Notes under the pieces: generated by a model
What the model was told of the DNA's origin: nothing
Databases searched by the model: none
The model's input: only the letters and a program-made list of their open reading frames with translations
DNA from: Paenibacillus phyllosphaerae
GTDB taxonomy: Bacteria; Bacillota; Bacilli; Paenibacillales; Paenibacillaceae
Assembly: GCF_014192105.1 (NCBI RefSeq)
Contig: NZ_JACHXK010000009.1
Span: 172,561-236,560, forward strand
Direction: 5' to 3'
Length of the DNA stretch: 64,000 nt
Shown: positions 1-10,443 of the stretch, one piece after another
Numbering within the stretch: the stretch's first letter is position 1
Layout of the letters: each line of letters opens with the position of its first letter
Position numbers and translations under genes: made by a program

Positions 1-791
1 TTGCTGAGGCAGCGCGCAACATCGTCTGCTCCGGCGCTGAGCCGCTGGCGATCACGGACAACCTGAACTTCGGCAACCCGGAGAAACCGGAAGTGTTCTG
101 GCAGCTGGAGAAAGCGGCTGACGGCATGTCCGAAGCTTGCCGCGTGCTGGAGACGCCGGTTATCGGCGGTAACGTATCCCTGTACAACGAGAATGCCAAG
201 GGCGCGATCTACCCGACGCCGGTTATCGGCATGGTAGGCCTGGTCCACGACATTGACCATATTACGACGCAGAAGTTCAAGTCCGAAGGCGACGTCATTA
301 TCCTCCTGGGCGAGACGAAGCACGAATTCGGCGGCAGCGAACTGCAGCACGTCCTGATCGGCAAGAACGAAGGCCGTCCGCCGGCGCTTGATCTGGCTGT
401 GGAGAAAAAGCTTCTTTCCGCCGTTCGCGGCGCGATCACGCAAGGCCTCGTCGCTTCGGCGCATGACCTGTCCGAGGGCGGACTTGCGGCGGCATTGGCC
501 GAGTCCTGCATCAGCGGACGCCTCGGTGCGGACGTGAACGTGGCGACAAGCCTGCGCGCGGACGCAGCGCTGTTCAGCGAATCGCAATCGCGTATCTTGC
601 TGTCGGCGAAGCCTGAGAACGCAGCGGCACTGACGGCATATCTGACGGAGCAAGGCGTAACGAATGCCGAGATCGGCGTCGTACGCGGTGACGCATTGAC
701 CATCAACATCAACGGCAGACCGGGCATCGCAGCACCGGTCGAGCAACTGGAGCAGGTCTGGAAGGATGCGATTCCATGTCTGATGAAGTGA
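1..791 (+). CDS. purL: Phosphoribosylformylglycinamidine synthase subunit PurL, 3' part
   Basis: The 5' end lies outside the window; the frame is open from base 3 and ends with TGA at 789-791. PurL converts FGAR to FGAM with ATP and ammonia from glutamine in purine synthesis. The visible 262 residues are the C-terminal ATP-binding/AIRS-like half: an [11 protein letters not shown] motif, then GGNVSLYNE, then the [15 protein letters not shown] motif typical of PurL and PurM-fold proteins. The stop overlaps the purF start by 16 bp, so the two are translationally coupled. It is the first visible gene of a purL-F-M-N-H-D operon in Bacillus order. Identification is firm; only the start is missing. 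Confidence 0.97.
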   Translation, partial: AEAARNIVCSGAEPLAITDNLNFGNPEKPEVFWQLEKAADGMSEACRVLETPVIGGNVSLYNENAKGAIYPTPVIGMVGLVHDIDHITTQKFKSEGDVIILLGETKHEFGGSELQHVLIGKNEGRPPALDLAVEKKLLSAVRGAITQGLVASAHDLSEGGLAAALAESCISGRLGADVNVATSLRADAALFSESQSRILLSAKPENAAALTAYLTEQGVTNAEIGVVRGDALTININGRPGIAAPVEQLEQVWKDAIPCLMK

Positions 792-2257
792 AGCAGCCTC
801 ACAAGCTGTGGACAGGCTCTCATTACAACGAGGGCATAGGGCGGGATGATATTTTCGATAAACTGCGTGAAGAGTGCGGCGTGTACGGGGTGTGGAACAT
901 CCCGCACGCAGCTTCGCTCTCGTACTACGGGCTGCATGCTTTGCAGCACCGGGGCGAAGAGAGCGCGGGGATTTGCACGGCTGATCCGGAGGCGAACGGA
1001 AAGTTCAACTACCACCGCGGCATGGGCTTGGTGAAAGAGGTATTCACGCAGGACGTGCTCGACACGCTTGCGGGGAATATGTCGATCGGCCATGTTCGTT
1101 ACTCCACGGCGGGCGAGAGCAAGCTGGCGAACGCGCAGCCGCTCATTTTCAAATACCGCAAAGGCGACTTGGCTGTAGCGACGAACGGCAACATCGTGAA
1201 TGCGCCTGAGATTCGCGAAGAGCTCGAGAACCTCGGTTCGATCTTCCAGACGAGCAGCGATACGGAAGTCATTGCCCACTTGATCGCCCGTTCGAGCAAG
1301 GATTTCGTGAACGCGGCCAAGGATGCGCTGCAACGGATCATCGGCGGCTTCGCGTTCCTCATCATGACGAACGACAAGCTGCTGGTCGCTTCCGATCCGC
1401 ACGGTCTTCGTCCGCTCGTCATGGGCCGTCTCGGCGACGGGTACGTGTTCGCTTCGGAATCTTGCGCCCTTGAGACTGTGGGTGCGGAGTACGAGCGTGA
1501 CGTGCAGCCGGGCGAGCTGCTCGTGTTCGACGAGAGCGGCATGACGGTCGATCGTTTCGCGCCGCTGGAGCGCCGGGCGACTTGCGCGATGGAATATATC
1601 TATTTTGCGCGTCCGGACAGCGATATTAACGGCATTAACCTTCACTCGTCCCGTAAGCGGATGGGTCAGCGGTTGGCGCTCGAAGCGTTCGTCGATGCCG
1701 ATATCGTCACCGGCGTGCCGGATTCCAGTATCTCGGCCGCGATCGGCTATGCCGAGCAGACGGGTATTCCTTACGAGCTGGGTCTCATTAAAAATAAATA
1801 CACCGGCCGTACCTTCATCCAGCCTTCGCAGGAGCTTCGCGAGAAGGGCGTGAAGATGAAGCTGTCGGCGGTGCGCAAAGTCGTCGAAGGCAAGCGCGTC
1901 GTCATGATCGATGACTCGATCGTTCGCGGCACGACGTCGCTTCGCATCGTGAACATGCTGCGCGAAGCAGGGGCGCTCGAGGTGCATGTGCGGATTACGT
2001 CGCCGCCTTTTGCCAACCCGTGCTACTACGGCATCGATACGCCTGACCGCAAAGAGCTGATCGCGTCCTCCAAGACGGTCGAGGAGATCCGCCAAGCGAT
2101 CAACGCGGACTCGCTGTATTTCCTCAGCCACGAAGGGTTGATCGACGCGGTAGGCGGCAATGACGGCGCGAAGAATCGCGGCATGTGTCTGGCGTGCTTC
2201 GACAACGATTACCCGACGCCGGTCGACTTCAGCTCCGATAAGAGCTGCAGCTGCTAG
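776..2257 (+). CDS. purF: Amidophosphoribosyltransferase PurF
   Basis: PurF makes phosphoribosylamine from PRPP and glutamine, the first committed step of purine synthesis. The 493-residue protein has an N-terminal glutaminase domain whose nucleophile is Cys34 (ECGVYGVW), reached after a propeptide-like stretch of 33 residues, longer than the short propeptide of Bacillus PurF. The phosphoribosyltransferase domain carries the PRPP motif [14 protein letters not shown]-terminal cysteines ([14 protein letters not shown] and the final CSC) fit the [4Fe-4S] type of Gram-positive PurF. The ATG at 776 sits inside the end of purL. A gap of almost 300 bp follows before purM; I saw no gene in it. Confidence 0.97.
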   Translation: MSDEVKQPHKLWTGSHYNEGIGRDDIFDKLREECGVYGVWNIPHAASLSYYGLHALQHRGEESAGICTADPEANGKFNYHRGMGLVKEVFTQDVLDTLAGNMSIGHVRYSTAGESKLANAQPLIFKYRKGDLAVATNGNIVNAPEIREELENLGSIFQTSSDTEVIAHLIARSSKDFVNAAKDALQRIIGGFAFLIMTNDKLLVASDPHGLRPLVMGRLGDGYVFASESCALETVGAEYERDVQPGELLVFDESGMTVDRFAPLERRATCAMEYIYFARPDSDINGINLHSSRKRMGQRLALEAFVDADIVTGVPDSSISAAIGYAEQTGIPYELGLIKNKYTGRTFIQPSQELREKGVKMKLSAVRKVVEGKRVVMIDDSIVRGTTSLRIVNMLREAGALEVHVRITSPPFANPCYYGIDTPDRKELIASSKTVEEIRQAINADSLYFLSHEGLIDAVGGNDGAKNRGMCLACFDNDYPTPVDFSSDKSCSC

Positions 2258-2554
2258 GTTACAGAGTTCAAAAAGTCGACCATTCAGCACCGAGAAGGTT
2301 GTCGTAAAGGTGAAGAAGGAGGAGCTTAAGTTTAGGCAAACCTAAATGAGCACCGGACTTCAAGCCTGCACGCAAGATTCGATGCCGGGGTACTCCCTGG
2401 TTGGCTTCGTGATCAATGGATGACTCTTATAGAGATAAGCAAGGCAACAAGGGGAACATGGAAAGGGGCTTAAGCAGGCGCGAGACGGCCGGCTTAGGCT
2501 GCCTTTTAACGGCCGAAATGATGAATGATGCGAACAATTTAAGGAGTGAATGTT

Positions 2555-3598
2555 GTGGCAGAAGCGTATAAACAAGCCGGTGTCGATATCGCGGCAGGCA
2601 ACGAAGCAGTCGAACGGATGAAGAAGCACGTGAAGAAGACGTTCCGCCCGGAAGTGCTGACGGATCTTGGCGGCTTCGGCGGATTGTTCAGCCTGAACAA
2701 AGACAAGTACGATGAGCCGGTTCTTGTTTCCGGCACGGACGGTGTCGGCACGAAGCTGAAAATCGCGTTTGCCATGGACAAACACGACACCATCGGCATC
2801 GACGCGGTTGCGATGTGCGTGAACGATATCGTCGTGCAAGGCGCGGAACCGCTGTTCTTCCTCGACTATCTGGCGTGCGGCAAAGTCGTGCCTGAGAAGA
2901 TCGAAGCGATCGTCAAAGGCATCGCGGACGGCTGCGTGCAGTCCGGCTGTGCCTTGATCGGCGGCGAGACGGCGGAGATGCCGGGCATGTACGAGGAAGA
3001 CGAGTACGATATCGGCGGATTCACGGTCGGCATCGTCGACAAGAAGAACATCATCGATGGCAAAACGATCGCCCCGGGCGACGCGGTCATCGGCCTCGCA
3101 TCGAGCGGCATTCACAGCAATGGCTACTCGCTCGTTCGCCGTCTGCTTCTGGAGCAAAGCGGCTACACGCTCGAGCAAGCGCTGCCCGAGCTTGGCGGCA
3201 AGACGTTGGGCGAAGTCGTGATCGAACCAACCCGCATCTACGTGAAATCGTGTCTTGAGCTGATCCAGAAGGTGAAGGTTAAAGGCATGGCGCACATTAC
3301 GGGCGGCGGCTTCATCGAAAACATCCCGCGCGTGCTTCCTGAAGGCGTGAACGTGAATATCGAATACGGCTCGTGGCCGATTCTTCCGATCTTCAAGCTG
3401 ATGCAGGAGAAGGGCAACATCACGAACCGCGACATGTTCACGACGTTCAACATGGGCGTCGGCATGGTCGTCGTCGTGCCTGCGGATCAAGCGGAAGAAG
3501 CGGTACGCGTGGCGCGCGAGCTCGGCGAAGACGCCTACCGGATCGGTACTGTTACGGAAGGAAGCCGCATCGTTACGTTCACGGGAGCGGACGTATAA
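2555..3598 (+). CDS. purM: Phosphoribosylformylglycinamidine cyclo-ligase PurM (AIR synthetase)
   Basis: PurM closes the imidazole ring, FGAM to AIR, using ATP. About 347 residues, the family's usual length. Family motifs include [42 protein letters not shown] and [14 protein letters not shown]. An AAGGAG ribosome site at 2541-2546 favours the GTG at 2555 (protein beginning [13 protein letters not shown]) over an in-frame GTG at 2546, which overlaps the site. The TAA shares its last base with the ATG of purN. It is part of the pur operon although a 297-bp gap separates it from purF. Confidence 0.97.
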   Translation: MAEAYKQAGVDIAAGNEAVERMKKHVKKTFRPEVLTDLGGFGGLFSLNKDKYDEPVLVSGTDGVGTKLKIAFAMDKHDTIGIDAVAMCVNDIVVQGAEPLFFLDYLACGKVVPEKIEAIVKGIADGCVQSGCALIGGETAEMPGMYEEDEYDIGGFTVGIVDKKNIIDGKTIAPGDAVIGLASSGIHSNGYSLVRRLLLEQSGYTLEQALPELGGKTLGEVVIEPTRIYVKSCLELIQKVKVKGMAHITGGGFIENIPRVLPEGVNVNIEYGSWPILPIFKLMQEKGNITNRDMFTTFNMGVGMVVVVPADQAEEAVRVARELGEDAYRIGTVTEGSRIVTFTGADV

Positions 3599-4215
3599 TG
3601 GCGAAGCTGCGTGTCGCCGTGTTTGCCTCCGGCAACGGAACGAACTTCCAGGCACTCGTGGACGCGGCGCAACAAGACCGGCTCGATGGCGCAAGCCTCG
3701 AGCTTCTTGTTTGTGATAAGGCGCACGCGCCGGTCGTCGAACGAGCGAAGAAAGCAGGCGTGGATACGTTCGTGTTCGCGCCCAAAGAGTATGACTCGCG
3801 TGAAGCGTACGAACGAGAGATTCTCGCGGAGCTTCAGCGCCGGGAGATTGAGCTGGTCGTATTGGCCGGCTATATGCGGATTCTAACGCCCGTGATGGTC
3901 GACGCGTACGAGGGACGGATGATCAACATTCACCCGTCGCTCCTGCCGGCTTTCCCGGGGATTAACGCTATCAGACAAGCGTTGGATTACGGGGTCAAAG
4001 TAACCGGCGTAACGGTGCACTACGTCGACGGCGGCCTCGACAGCGGCCCGATCATCGCCCAGCGCCTCGTCGAGGTGCTCGACGGCGAGACGGAGTCGAC
4101 GCTCGCGACGCGCATCCATGCGGTGGAGCAAGAGGTACTGCCGTGGGTCGTTGGCCGCATCGCGGCAGGCAGCGTCAGCCTGGACGGCCGCCACGTGACC
4201 GTGACGACGTTGTAG
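3598..4215 (+). CDS. purN: Phosphoribosylglycinamide formyltransferase PurN
   Basis: PurN transfers a formyl group from 10-formyl-THF to GAR. The protein is 205 residues, typical of PurN. It opens with the Rossmann-like FASGNGTNFQAL segment and contains the folate and catalytic signature INIHPSLLPAFPG with its Asn/His, followed by GVTVHYVDGGLDSGPII. The start codon overlaps the purM stop by one base, so the pair is translationally coupled. It sits third in the visible FGAM-to-IMP part of the operon, ahead of purH. Confidence 0.96.
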   Translation: MAKLRVAVFASGNGTNFQALVDAAQQDRLDGASLELLVCDKAHAPVVERAKKAGVDTFVFAPKEYDSREAYEREILAELQRREIELVVLAGYMRILTPVMVDAYEGRMINIHPSLLPAFPGINAIRQALDYGVKVTGVTVHYVDGGLDSGPIIAQRLVEVLDGETESTLATRIHAVEQEVLPWVVGRIAAGSVSLDGRHVTVTTL

Positions 4216-4228
4216 ATTGTAGGTCGGA

Positions 4229-4264
4229 CGGGCCCAAGCAGCTGTGGGAGAGCTGCTTGGCCCG
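4229..4264 (+). other. Strong hairpin between purN and purH
   Basis: An inverted repeat, arms 4229-4243 and 4251-4264 (about 13 bp with one bulged C, loop GTGGGAG), lies 14 bp after purN. No run of T follows, so it does not look like a classical intrinsic terminator. It may protect or process the mRNA inside the operon. Function is inference. Confidence 0.5.
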
Positions 4265-4399
4265 GTTGCGAGGCCGGAACGATCGGAAGAGCGGGAACTT
4301 GGCGAGCAACGGATAACAGCGAATCATCGTACATTTGCGACTGCAGAGTCGTGCAGCACCGGATAGATAACACTAGGATCGATTTGGGAGGGTATTGTT

Positions 4400-5947
4400 T
4401 TGGCAATTCGTAGAGCATTGATTAGTGTGTCGGATAAGACGGGGATTGTGGAGTTTTCGCGTGCGCTGGCAGGACTGGGCGTGCAAATCATTTCGACGGG
4501 CGGTACATCCGCGCTGCTCGAGAAGGAAGGCGTACCGGTTATCGGCATCTCCGACGTAACGGGCTTCCCGGAGATTCTCGACGGCCGCGTTAAGACGCTT
4601 CACCCGGCAGTACACAGCGGCCTCTTGGCTGTTCGCGATGACGAAGAGCATCAGAAGGCGATGCAAGAGCTCGGCCTGGACTACATCGACCTCGTGGTCG
4701 TCAACCTGTATCCATTCGCCGCGACGATCGCGAAGCCGGACGTGACGTACGAAGACGCGATCGAGAACATCGATATCGGCGGCCCGACGATGCTTCGCTC
4801 GGCTGCGAAGAACCATGCGTTCGTAACCGTCGTCGTTGATGCGGCTGACTACGCGAACGTGCTCGAAGAAGTGAAGGCGCAAGGCGACACGACGCTCGAG
4901 ATGCGCAAACGTCTGGCGGCCAAAGTCTTCCGTCACACCGGCTCGTACGATGCGCTGATCTCGGACTACCTGTCCAAGCTGCAAGGCGATCCGCTGCCTG
5001 AGCGCTACACGGTCACTTACGAGAAAGTGCAAGACCTGCGCTACGGCGAGAACCCGCACCAGAAGGCGGCGTTCTACCGCAAACCGATCCCGACGAGCGG
5101 CAACATCACGACCGCGGAGCAGCTGCACGGCAAAGAGCTCTCCTACAATAACATCAACGACGCGAACGCGGCGCTTGCGATCGTTAAGGAATTCAACGAG
5201 CCGGCAGTCGTTGCGGTTAAGCACATGAACCCTTGCGGCGTAGGCATCGGCGCGAACATCCATGAAGCGTATCAAAAAGCATACGCGGCCGACCCGACGT
5301 CCATCTTCGGCGGCATCGTAGCGGCTAACGGTACGATCGACGCGGACACGGCGAAGCTGCTCGGCGAGATCTTCCTCGAGATCATCATCGCGCCTGACTT
5401 CACGCCGGAAGCGCTCGAGATTCTGACGAAGAAGAAGAACATCCGCCTGCTGAAGCTCGGCGAGTTCCAATCGGGCGCAGAGCGCAAGCAAGACTGGATC
5501 GTAACAAGCGTCGAAGGTGGCATGGTCGTGCAAGAGTCCGACGTGCACAGCCTGTCCGAGGACAATCTGCAGGTCGTCACCGACCGCAAGCCAACCGAAG
5601 ACGAGCTGAAGCAGCTGCTGTTCGGATGGAAAGTCGTGAAACACGTGAAGTCGAACGCGATTCTGCTTGCGGCAGACAACATGACCGTCGGCGTTGGCGC
5701 TGGCCAAATGAACCGCGTCGGCGCGGCGCGCATCGCGCTTGAGCAAGCCGGTGAGAAATCCAAAGGCGCAGTGCTTGCATCCGACGCGTTCTTCCCGATG
5801 GGCGACACCGTTGAGTTGGCGGCGAAGTACGGCATCACGGCAATCATTCAGCCAGGCGGCTCGGTGAAAGACCAAGAGTCGATCGACGCGGCGAATGCGG
5901 CGGGTATCGCGATGGTATTCACGGGCGTTCGTCACTTCAAACACTAG
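4400..5947 (+). CDS. purH: Bifunctional AICAR transformylase/IMP cyclohydrolase PurH
   Basis: PurH performs the last two steps to IMP: formylation of AICAR and ring closure. The 515-residue protein has the N-terminal IMP cyclohydrolase (MGS-like) domain, [16 protein letters not shown] and [10 protein letters not shown], and the C-terminal transformylase domain with [11 protein letters not shown] and the closing [20 protein letters not shown]. Translation starts at a TTG at 4400, seven bases after a GGGAGG site at 4387-4392; no ATG is available nearby. Follows purN and precedes purD. Confidence 0.97.
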   Translation: MAIRRALISVSDKTGIVEFSRALAGLGVQIISTGGTSALLEKEGVPVIGISDVTGFPEILDGRVKTLHPAVHSGLLAVRDDEEHQKAMQELGLDYIDLVVVNLYPFAATIAKPDVTYEDAIENIDIGGPTMLRSAAKNHAFVTVVVDAADYANVLEEVKAQGDTTLEMRKRLAAKVFRHTGSYDALISDYLSKLQGDPLPERYTVTYEKVQDLRYGENPHQKAAFYRKPIPTSGNITTAEQLHGKELSYNNINDANAALAIVKEFNEPAVVAVKHMNPCGVGIGANIHEAYQKAYAADPTSIFGGIVAANGTIDADTAKLLGEIFLEIIIAPDFTPEALEILTKKKNIRLLKLGEFQSGAERKQDWIVTSVEGGMVVQESDVHSLSEDNLQVVTDRKPTEDELKQLLFGWKVVKHVKSNAILLAADNMTVGVGAGQMNRVGAARIALEQAGEKSKGAVLASDAFFPMGDTVELAAKYGITAIIQPGGSVKDQESIDAANAAGIAMVFTGVRHFKH

Positions 5948-5988
5948 TTAACGGGCAGACAACAACAATCTAAGAAGGCAGCAAGAAA

Positions 5989-6018
5989 GCGCATGAGCGG
6001 CATCCACCCCTCATGCGC
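5989..6018 (+). other. Hairpin in purH-purD spacer
   Basis: Nine-base perfect arms, GCGCATGAG and CTCATGCGC, at 5989-5997 and 6010-6018, are followed by a T-rich stretch to about 6040. It could be a weak terminator or attenuator lowering purD expression, or an mRNA stability element. Confidence 0.5.
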
Positions 6019-6061
6019 CGAACGCTTCCTTCTTCTTTTTCAATCAGGGGAGGGTTTCCAC

Positions 6062-7327
6062 GTGCGGGTTATGGTCATTGGCGGCGGCGGACGCGAGCAT
6101 GCGATCGTCTGGGCGCTGAGCAAGAGCGAGAAGGTTCAACAATTGTACTGTGCGCCGGGCAACGCGGGTATCGCGGAGCTGGCGGAGTGCGTGCCGATTC
6201 CGGTTAACCGGTTCGCGGATTTGATTCAATATGCGAAGGATCAGGCGATCGATCTGGTCGTCATCGGTCCGGACGATCCGCTCGCGGACGGCATCGTTGA
6301 TGCGTTCGAAGAACACAACATTCCGGTATACGGTCCGCGCAAGAATGCGGCGGAGATCGAGGGCAGCAAGATTTTCATGAAAAATCTGCTCAAGAAGTAC
6401 AACGTCCCGACCGCGAAGTACGAGACGTTCACGGATTATGAGACGGCACTGGCTTATCTGCGCGAGCAATCCGCGCCGATCGTCGTGAAGGCCGACGGCC
6501 TGGCGGCAGGCAAAGGTGTTACCGTAGCGGCGACGATCGAAGAAGCCGAGAAAGCGCTCAGCGACATGATGGTCGGCAAAGTATTCGGCGCATCCGGCGG
6601 CAGCGTCGTGATCGAAGAGTTCATGCAAGGCCAAGAGATGTCGATCCTAGCTTTCGTCGATGGCGAGACGGTACGCGCGATGGTGCCGGCGCAAGACCAC
6701 AAGCCGGTGTTCGACGGCGACAAAGGCCCGAATACGGGCGGCATGGGCACGTACTCCCCGCTGCCTCACATCGATCCGGCGCTGATCGAGGAAGCGATCG
6801 AGAACATCATCAAGCCGACCGCGAAGGCGATGGTCAGCGAAGGACGTCCGTTCCGCGGCGTGCTGTTCGCAGGCCTCATCATCACGAGCGAAGGCGTCAA
6901 GACGATCGAGTTCAACGCGCGCATGGGCGATCCGGAGACGCAGGTCGTGCTGCCGCGTCTGAAGACGGATCTGCTCGACGTTATTCTCGCGTCGCTCAGC
7001 GGCCGCTTGAATGAGCTCGAGCTCGAATGGAGCGACGAATCGGCGGTCTGCGTCATCGCAGCTTCCGAAGGTTACCCGGCTTCGTATCCGAAGGGACGCG
7101 TCATTACCGGCCTCGATGCTGCCAAGGCGCAAGGCGCTTTGGTCTTCCACGCCGGAACGTCGCTGAAGGACGGCGAGTTCGTGACCAACGGTGGCCGCGT
7201 GCTCGGCATCGTCGGCCGCGGGCAAGATATCGCGGAAGCGCGCGCGCGTGCGTATGAAGCGGTATCGGCAATTCATTTTGAAGGGATGCATGTTCGGACG
7301 GATATTGCAGCCAAAGCATTGGTGTAA
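6062..7327 (+). CDS. purD: Phosphoribosylamine-glycine ligase PurD
   Basis: PurD (GAR synthetase) joins glycine to phosphoribosylamine with ATP. Start chosen at GTG 6062, giving MRVMVIGGGGREHA, because an AGGGGAGGG ribosome site lies just before it; the frame is open further upstream but without such a site. The 421-residue protein has an N-terminal Rossmann-like domain, an ATP-grasp domain (VVKADGLAAGKGV, then EFNARMGDPETQ) and a C-terminal domain. It closes the pur operon; a terminator follows within 10 bp. Confidence 0.97.
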   Translation: MRVMVIGGGGREHAIVWALSKSEKVQQLYCAPGNAGIAELAECVPIPVNRFADLIQYAKDQAIDLVVIGPDDPLADGIVDAFEEHNIPVYGPRKNAAEIEGSKIFMKNLLKKYNVPTAKYETFTDYETALAYLREQSAPIVVKADGLAAGKGVTVAATIEEAEKALSDMMVGKVFGASGGSVVIEEFMQGQEMSILAFVDGETVRAMVPAQDHKPVFDGDKGPNTGGMGTYSPLPHIDPALIEEAIENIIKPTAKAMVSEGRPFRGVLFAGLIITSEGVKTIEFNARMGDPETQVVLPRLKTDLLDVILASLSGRLNELELEWSDESAVCVIAASEGYPASYPKGRVITGLDAAKAQGALVFHAGTSLKDGEFVTNGGRVLGIVGRGQDIAEARARAYEAVSAIHFEGMHVRTDIAAKALV

Positions 7328-7334
7328 GTTACAA

Positions 7335-7378
7335 GCCGTAGTCGTAGGGGGATGACCCGTATGGCTGCGGTTTTTTTT
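7335..7378 (+). terminator. Intrinsic terminator of the pur operon
   Basis: A stem of about 11-12 pairs (several G-U) between 7335-7346 and 7359-7370 is followed by eight T. Placed immediately after the purD stop. Confidence 0.8.
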
Positions 7379-7470
7379 GTGCGAGAAGGAGTCGTCGGCG
7401 TAGTTCCGTGTGTGCAACTTTACTGGGATAGGCCTCGTCAGTATGGTTGGTAAAATACGGAAAATACGAG

Positions 7471-8916
7471 GTGGTCGTCATACGTACAAAATGGATGTTC
7501 ATCCTGCTCGCAGCCGTCATGATCGGAGGTGCGGTCCCATTAACGGTCGGCAAGGCCGCTGCGTCTGCTCCCGTGCCAGACCAGCCGTCTACAGTTGCTA
7601 CGAACCCGGGCAAACAGCTGATTCCGCTGCTCATGAACAATTATTTTGTACTTTTTCCGGGGGAGAAGGCGCCGTTCATCAAGAGCAATCGGCTGATGGT
7701 TCCGCTTCAGACGTTCGCGAAAGCGATCGGGGCTTTCGTAGACGAGAGGGACGGGAGCAAAGGGACGTATTACATGATTTGGCCGAGCGGGATGGCAGGG
7801 TTGGAGACTTCCGTGACAGGCTTGAGGGCGGGCTTCGATTGGGCCGTTTACGGCGGTGACATGGGCTTTGGTATTGGTGCGTTGCCGGAATACCGAGCGG
7901 GGGAGCTTTTCATCCCGGTGACTCCCGTTCTCGATGGGTTAGATCCGTACAGCTACGAGATGCGCAGAATCCGGCACTACAATTACCTGGCCATCATGGA
8001 CCCAGCCGACGCCTTGCTGCTGGATGAAGTGAAAGATGACGATATCCCGCATATCGACTACCCGCCGATGATGTCCGAGGCCCCTTACCCGCTGATCCCG
8101 ACGGCGCTTGCCCAGAAGGTGATCCAGAGCGGCAGCGGTAAGCAGATCTATCGGATGACGATGGAGATGGAACGGGCCGATGGGATCGGCGAGCGAATGG
8201 AGGCAATTGAGCTGCAGATCATCGCCGTGGACCAGCAAGGGAAGGCGACGAAGCTAACGCAGCAGCGGCCTCCGGCAGACGGCACGGTCCATACGGTCGT
8301 CTTCGATATGCCGCGCGAGCCCGCTTATGTCCTCGTGCAATCGACGCCAATCTATAAGGAGGAGCCGGCCTACAAGACGGGCTACGAGCTTCAAGCCGCT
8401 ATGGCGTCCGCGATGGCGAAGGTGTACAACCGCCGATCGTTGTTTGAGGATCTGAGGCTTTACCCCGTCGCATACACCGTCGATCCGTATGAAACCCGGC
8501 TATCCGTTACGAAGCCGGCTTGGGACCGCACCCCGATTACGGCGCAGGAAATCGACACTCTCCGGCATGCCGTCTTTGAGATCGCCGGCCGCTCCTTCCC
8601 GCTAGATATCGAGCCAGTGAAAAGGCGGGCCGAACCAGATTTGGCGGGGACGATTACGATGATCGAGGCGTCGGGGCGGATCTGGATCTCCTCAACCCCT
8701 TCGACCGCTGATTCTGCGGATGGCGAATCTTCGACGAGACGGTGGCAGGGAACGCCGGAGCCGTATCTGTTCATCCATCGCAACAATTCGGAGGAGGGGA
8801 TGAGCCCGAACGAATTGACGATCGGCATGAAAGTGGAGGCATGGATTAACGGACCGCCGAAGCGTGAAGGAACGGTGGAACAGGTGCGCTTATTCGAGCT
8901 TGTCGTGCAGGAGTAG
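7471..8916 (+). CDS. Secreted protein with stalk-like N-terminal domain, function unknown
   Basis: The frame reads from 7447; I favour the GTG at 7471, which gives a charged n-region (IRTKW) before a hydrophobic segment and a likely signal cleavage near AAASAP. The start is uncertain because no good ribosome site is visible. About 480 residues, exported. Residues roughly 60-150 (a pattern of the type 'NNYFVLFPGEKAPFIKSNRLMVPL' in outline, then a FIPVTPVLDGL segment) recall the copper-amine-oxidase-N-like stalk domains common in Paenibacillaceae wall proteins. No catalytic motif recognised. Stands alone between the pur terminator and an RDD gene. Confidence 0.6.
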   Translation: MVVIRTKWMFILLAAVMIGGAVPLTVGKAAASAPVPDQPSTVATNPGKQLIPLLMNNYFVLFPGEKAPFIKSNRLMVPLQTFAKAIGAFVDERDGSKGTYYMIWPSGMAGLETSVTGLRAGFDWAVYGGDMGFGIGALPEYRAGELFIPVTPVLDGLDPYSYEMRRIRHYNYLAIMDPADALLLDEVKDDDIPHIDYPPMMSEAPYPLIPTALAQKVIQSGSGKQIYRMTMEMERADGIGERMEAIELQIIAVDQQGKATKLTQQRPPADGTVHTVVFDMPREPAYVLVQSTPIYKEEPAYKTGYELQAAMASAMAKVYNRRSLFEDLRLYPVAYTVDPYETRLSVTKPAWDRTPITAQEIDTLRHAVFEIAGRSFPLDIEPVKRRAEPDLAGTITMIEASGRIWISSTPSTADSADGESSTRRWQGTPEPYLFIHRNNSEEGMSPNELTIGMKVEAWINGPPKREGTVEQVRLFELVVQE

Positions 8917-9069
8917 ATTTTGGCCATGCGGGTTGCTCCGTATGGCTTTTTCGGCGTGGCATCGTGCTTGGTTTCAGGCAGGGACGGCGAAGAGCGGATG
9001 TGATATAGTCACACTAGCTATGGTTATTCATGGGGTTAAAGGTTAATCGTCTGAAAGAAGGGGAAACGT

Positions 9070-9807
9070 GTGCAAGTGGAAGAGAGACAGCGAGCATCGA
9101 TTGGAAGAAGAATAGGGGCTTTCCTCGTCGATCATGTGACGATAACCGCGGTAGCAGGCGGGATGATGATGGTTGTAGTAGGGATGGAAACATGGCTCCG
9201 TATGCTAACATCGGGTATGGGCTTTGTAATCCTGACCGGCTACATCCTTTATCTTTGCAAAGATGTGATCGGGGGGCGAAGCATCGGCAAGCGGCTGTTC
9301 GGCCTGATTGTGCGGAATGAGCAAGGTGAGACGCCAACGGTCGTGAGGCGGATCATCCGTAATGCATTCGTTTTTATATGGCCCATTGAATTCATCCTCA
9401 TTGTAGGGTCCAAGCGCAGACTAAAGATTGGTGACCGGATCGCGCATACCGATGTGTATGTGATGTCTGGTCGAAGGAACGTCGTCGGCATTGTGGTTGC
9501 CGCCGTGATCGCGACGGCGATAGGCATTACGCTCTTGGTGGGCGGCGTACTATATCTCATCAAGAACGATGCCTCCTATGAAACGGCGACCGCATACATC
9601 GAGAATAGTGCGGACATTCGCGAGGCCGCCGGGGAGGAGATCGAATTCGGGTTTCTCCCGTCAGGCAGCGTTCGGATCACGAACGGAGCGGGAGAAGCGG
9701 ATTACGCGATCAAAGTGAAGGGGAGCAAGCGGGAAATAACGGTGTTCCTGACGATGTCCAAAAAGCCCGGCGATACGTGGATCGTGGAGAAGATGAGCTA
9801 CCGATGA
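9070..9807 (+). CDS. RDD family membrane protein
   Basis: About 245 residues starting at GTG 9070 after a GAAGGGG site. The N-terminal half is an RDD domain: a cytoplasmic start with RRIGAFLVDHVTI, two hydrophobic helices (around residues 18-35 and 45-62), then the GRSIGKRLFGL motif and KIGDRIAHTDV, characteristic of this family. A further TM helix lies near residues 137-160, followed by an extracellular tail of about 80 residues rich in beta-strand pattern. RDD proteins have been linked to ion transport in some bacteria, but the role here is unknown. Confidence 0.8.
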   Translation: MQVEERQRASIGRRIGAFLVDHVTITAVAGGMMMVVVGMETWLRMLTSGMGFVILTGYILYLCKDVIGGRSIGKRLFGLIVRNEQGETPTVVRRIIRNAFVFIWPIEFILIVGSKRRLKIGDRIAHTDVYVMSGRRNVVGIVVAAVIATAIGITLLVGGVLYLIKNDASYETATAYIENSADIREAAGEEIEFGFLPSGSVRITNGAGEADYAIKVKGSKREITVFLTMSKKPGDTWIVEKMSYR

Positions 9808-9839
9808 ATGATTCAATTTATGACGAGGAGAGGAACAAC

Positions 9840-10412
9840 ATGGAGAAGCAATCACCGTTATACGGTGCCCTGCCATACCTGAAATCTGCTCTAGCGGAAG
9901 AGAGCGAGCAAGGCGGCATAGAGGCTCTGTCCGAAGACGATCAGATCGTGGAGATTCGGTTCAACGAGACGCTGACGATAGCCTTCCTGTACGACGACCG
10001 CGAGATGGATGTGCTGCGTTACGTGCAGCAGGGGGATTTGCAGACGCTTGGGGTGACGCCAGACGCGCTGCTGAGATTGGCGGTCGACAATCTATATGAG
10101 CGGACGGATACGCATGAACTGCAGCTACAGTCGTTCGACGACGCCAGGTATGAGATGCTGCTGATGGACGGCCATTTCGAGGCGAGCCTGCTGCTGCTCG
10201 ACGACTTGTGGGAGGCTACGCTTAAAGGTCAGGTGGAGTCCGGTTTCGTTGCGGCCATTCCTTCGAGCGATGTGCTCATGTTCTGCGATCGGCAAGACGA
10301 GCAGGGTATTGCGGAGATGAAGGCGGTGGTCGACCAGATCGAGGAGGTCGGCGGGCAGGTTCTGTGTCGGCAGCTATTGAGCAGAATTGGGGATAAGTGG
10401 GTCAGTATCTGA
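9840..10412 (+). CDS. DUF1444-like cytoplasmic protein
   Basis: I place the start at ATG 9840, where GAGGAGAGG lies upstream; an in-frame ATG at 9804 also exists, overlapping the RDD gene end. The 190-residue acidic protein has no signal or TM. Its C-terminal stretch GFVAAIPSSDVLMFCDRQDEQG resembles the YtpQ/DUF1444 family, whose function is unknown. Codon use matches the core genome. Confidence 0.55.
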   Translation: MEKQSPLYGALPYLKSALAEESEQGGIEALSEDDQIVEIRFNETLTIAFLYDDREMDVLRYVQQGDLQTLGVTPDALLRLAVDNLYERTDTHELQLQSFDDARYEMLLMDGHFEASLLLLDDLWEATLKGQVESGFVAAIPSSDVLMFCDRQDEQGIAEMKAVVDQIEEVGGQVLCRQLLSRIGDKWVSI

Positions 10413-10443
10413 TGGGACCGAACGTATAGGGGAGTGTTCGCGG

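Noticed and set aside
209..2290. A 693-codon minus-strand frame across purL and purF
   Set aside because: It is the antisense shadow of two GC-rich pur genes; its product is Arg/His/Val-rich noise with no ribosome site.
4373..5944. A 523-codon minus-strand frame covering purH
   Set aside because: Shadow of purH with strongly Arg/Val/Asp-biased composition and no family features.
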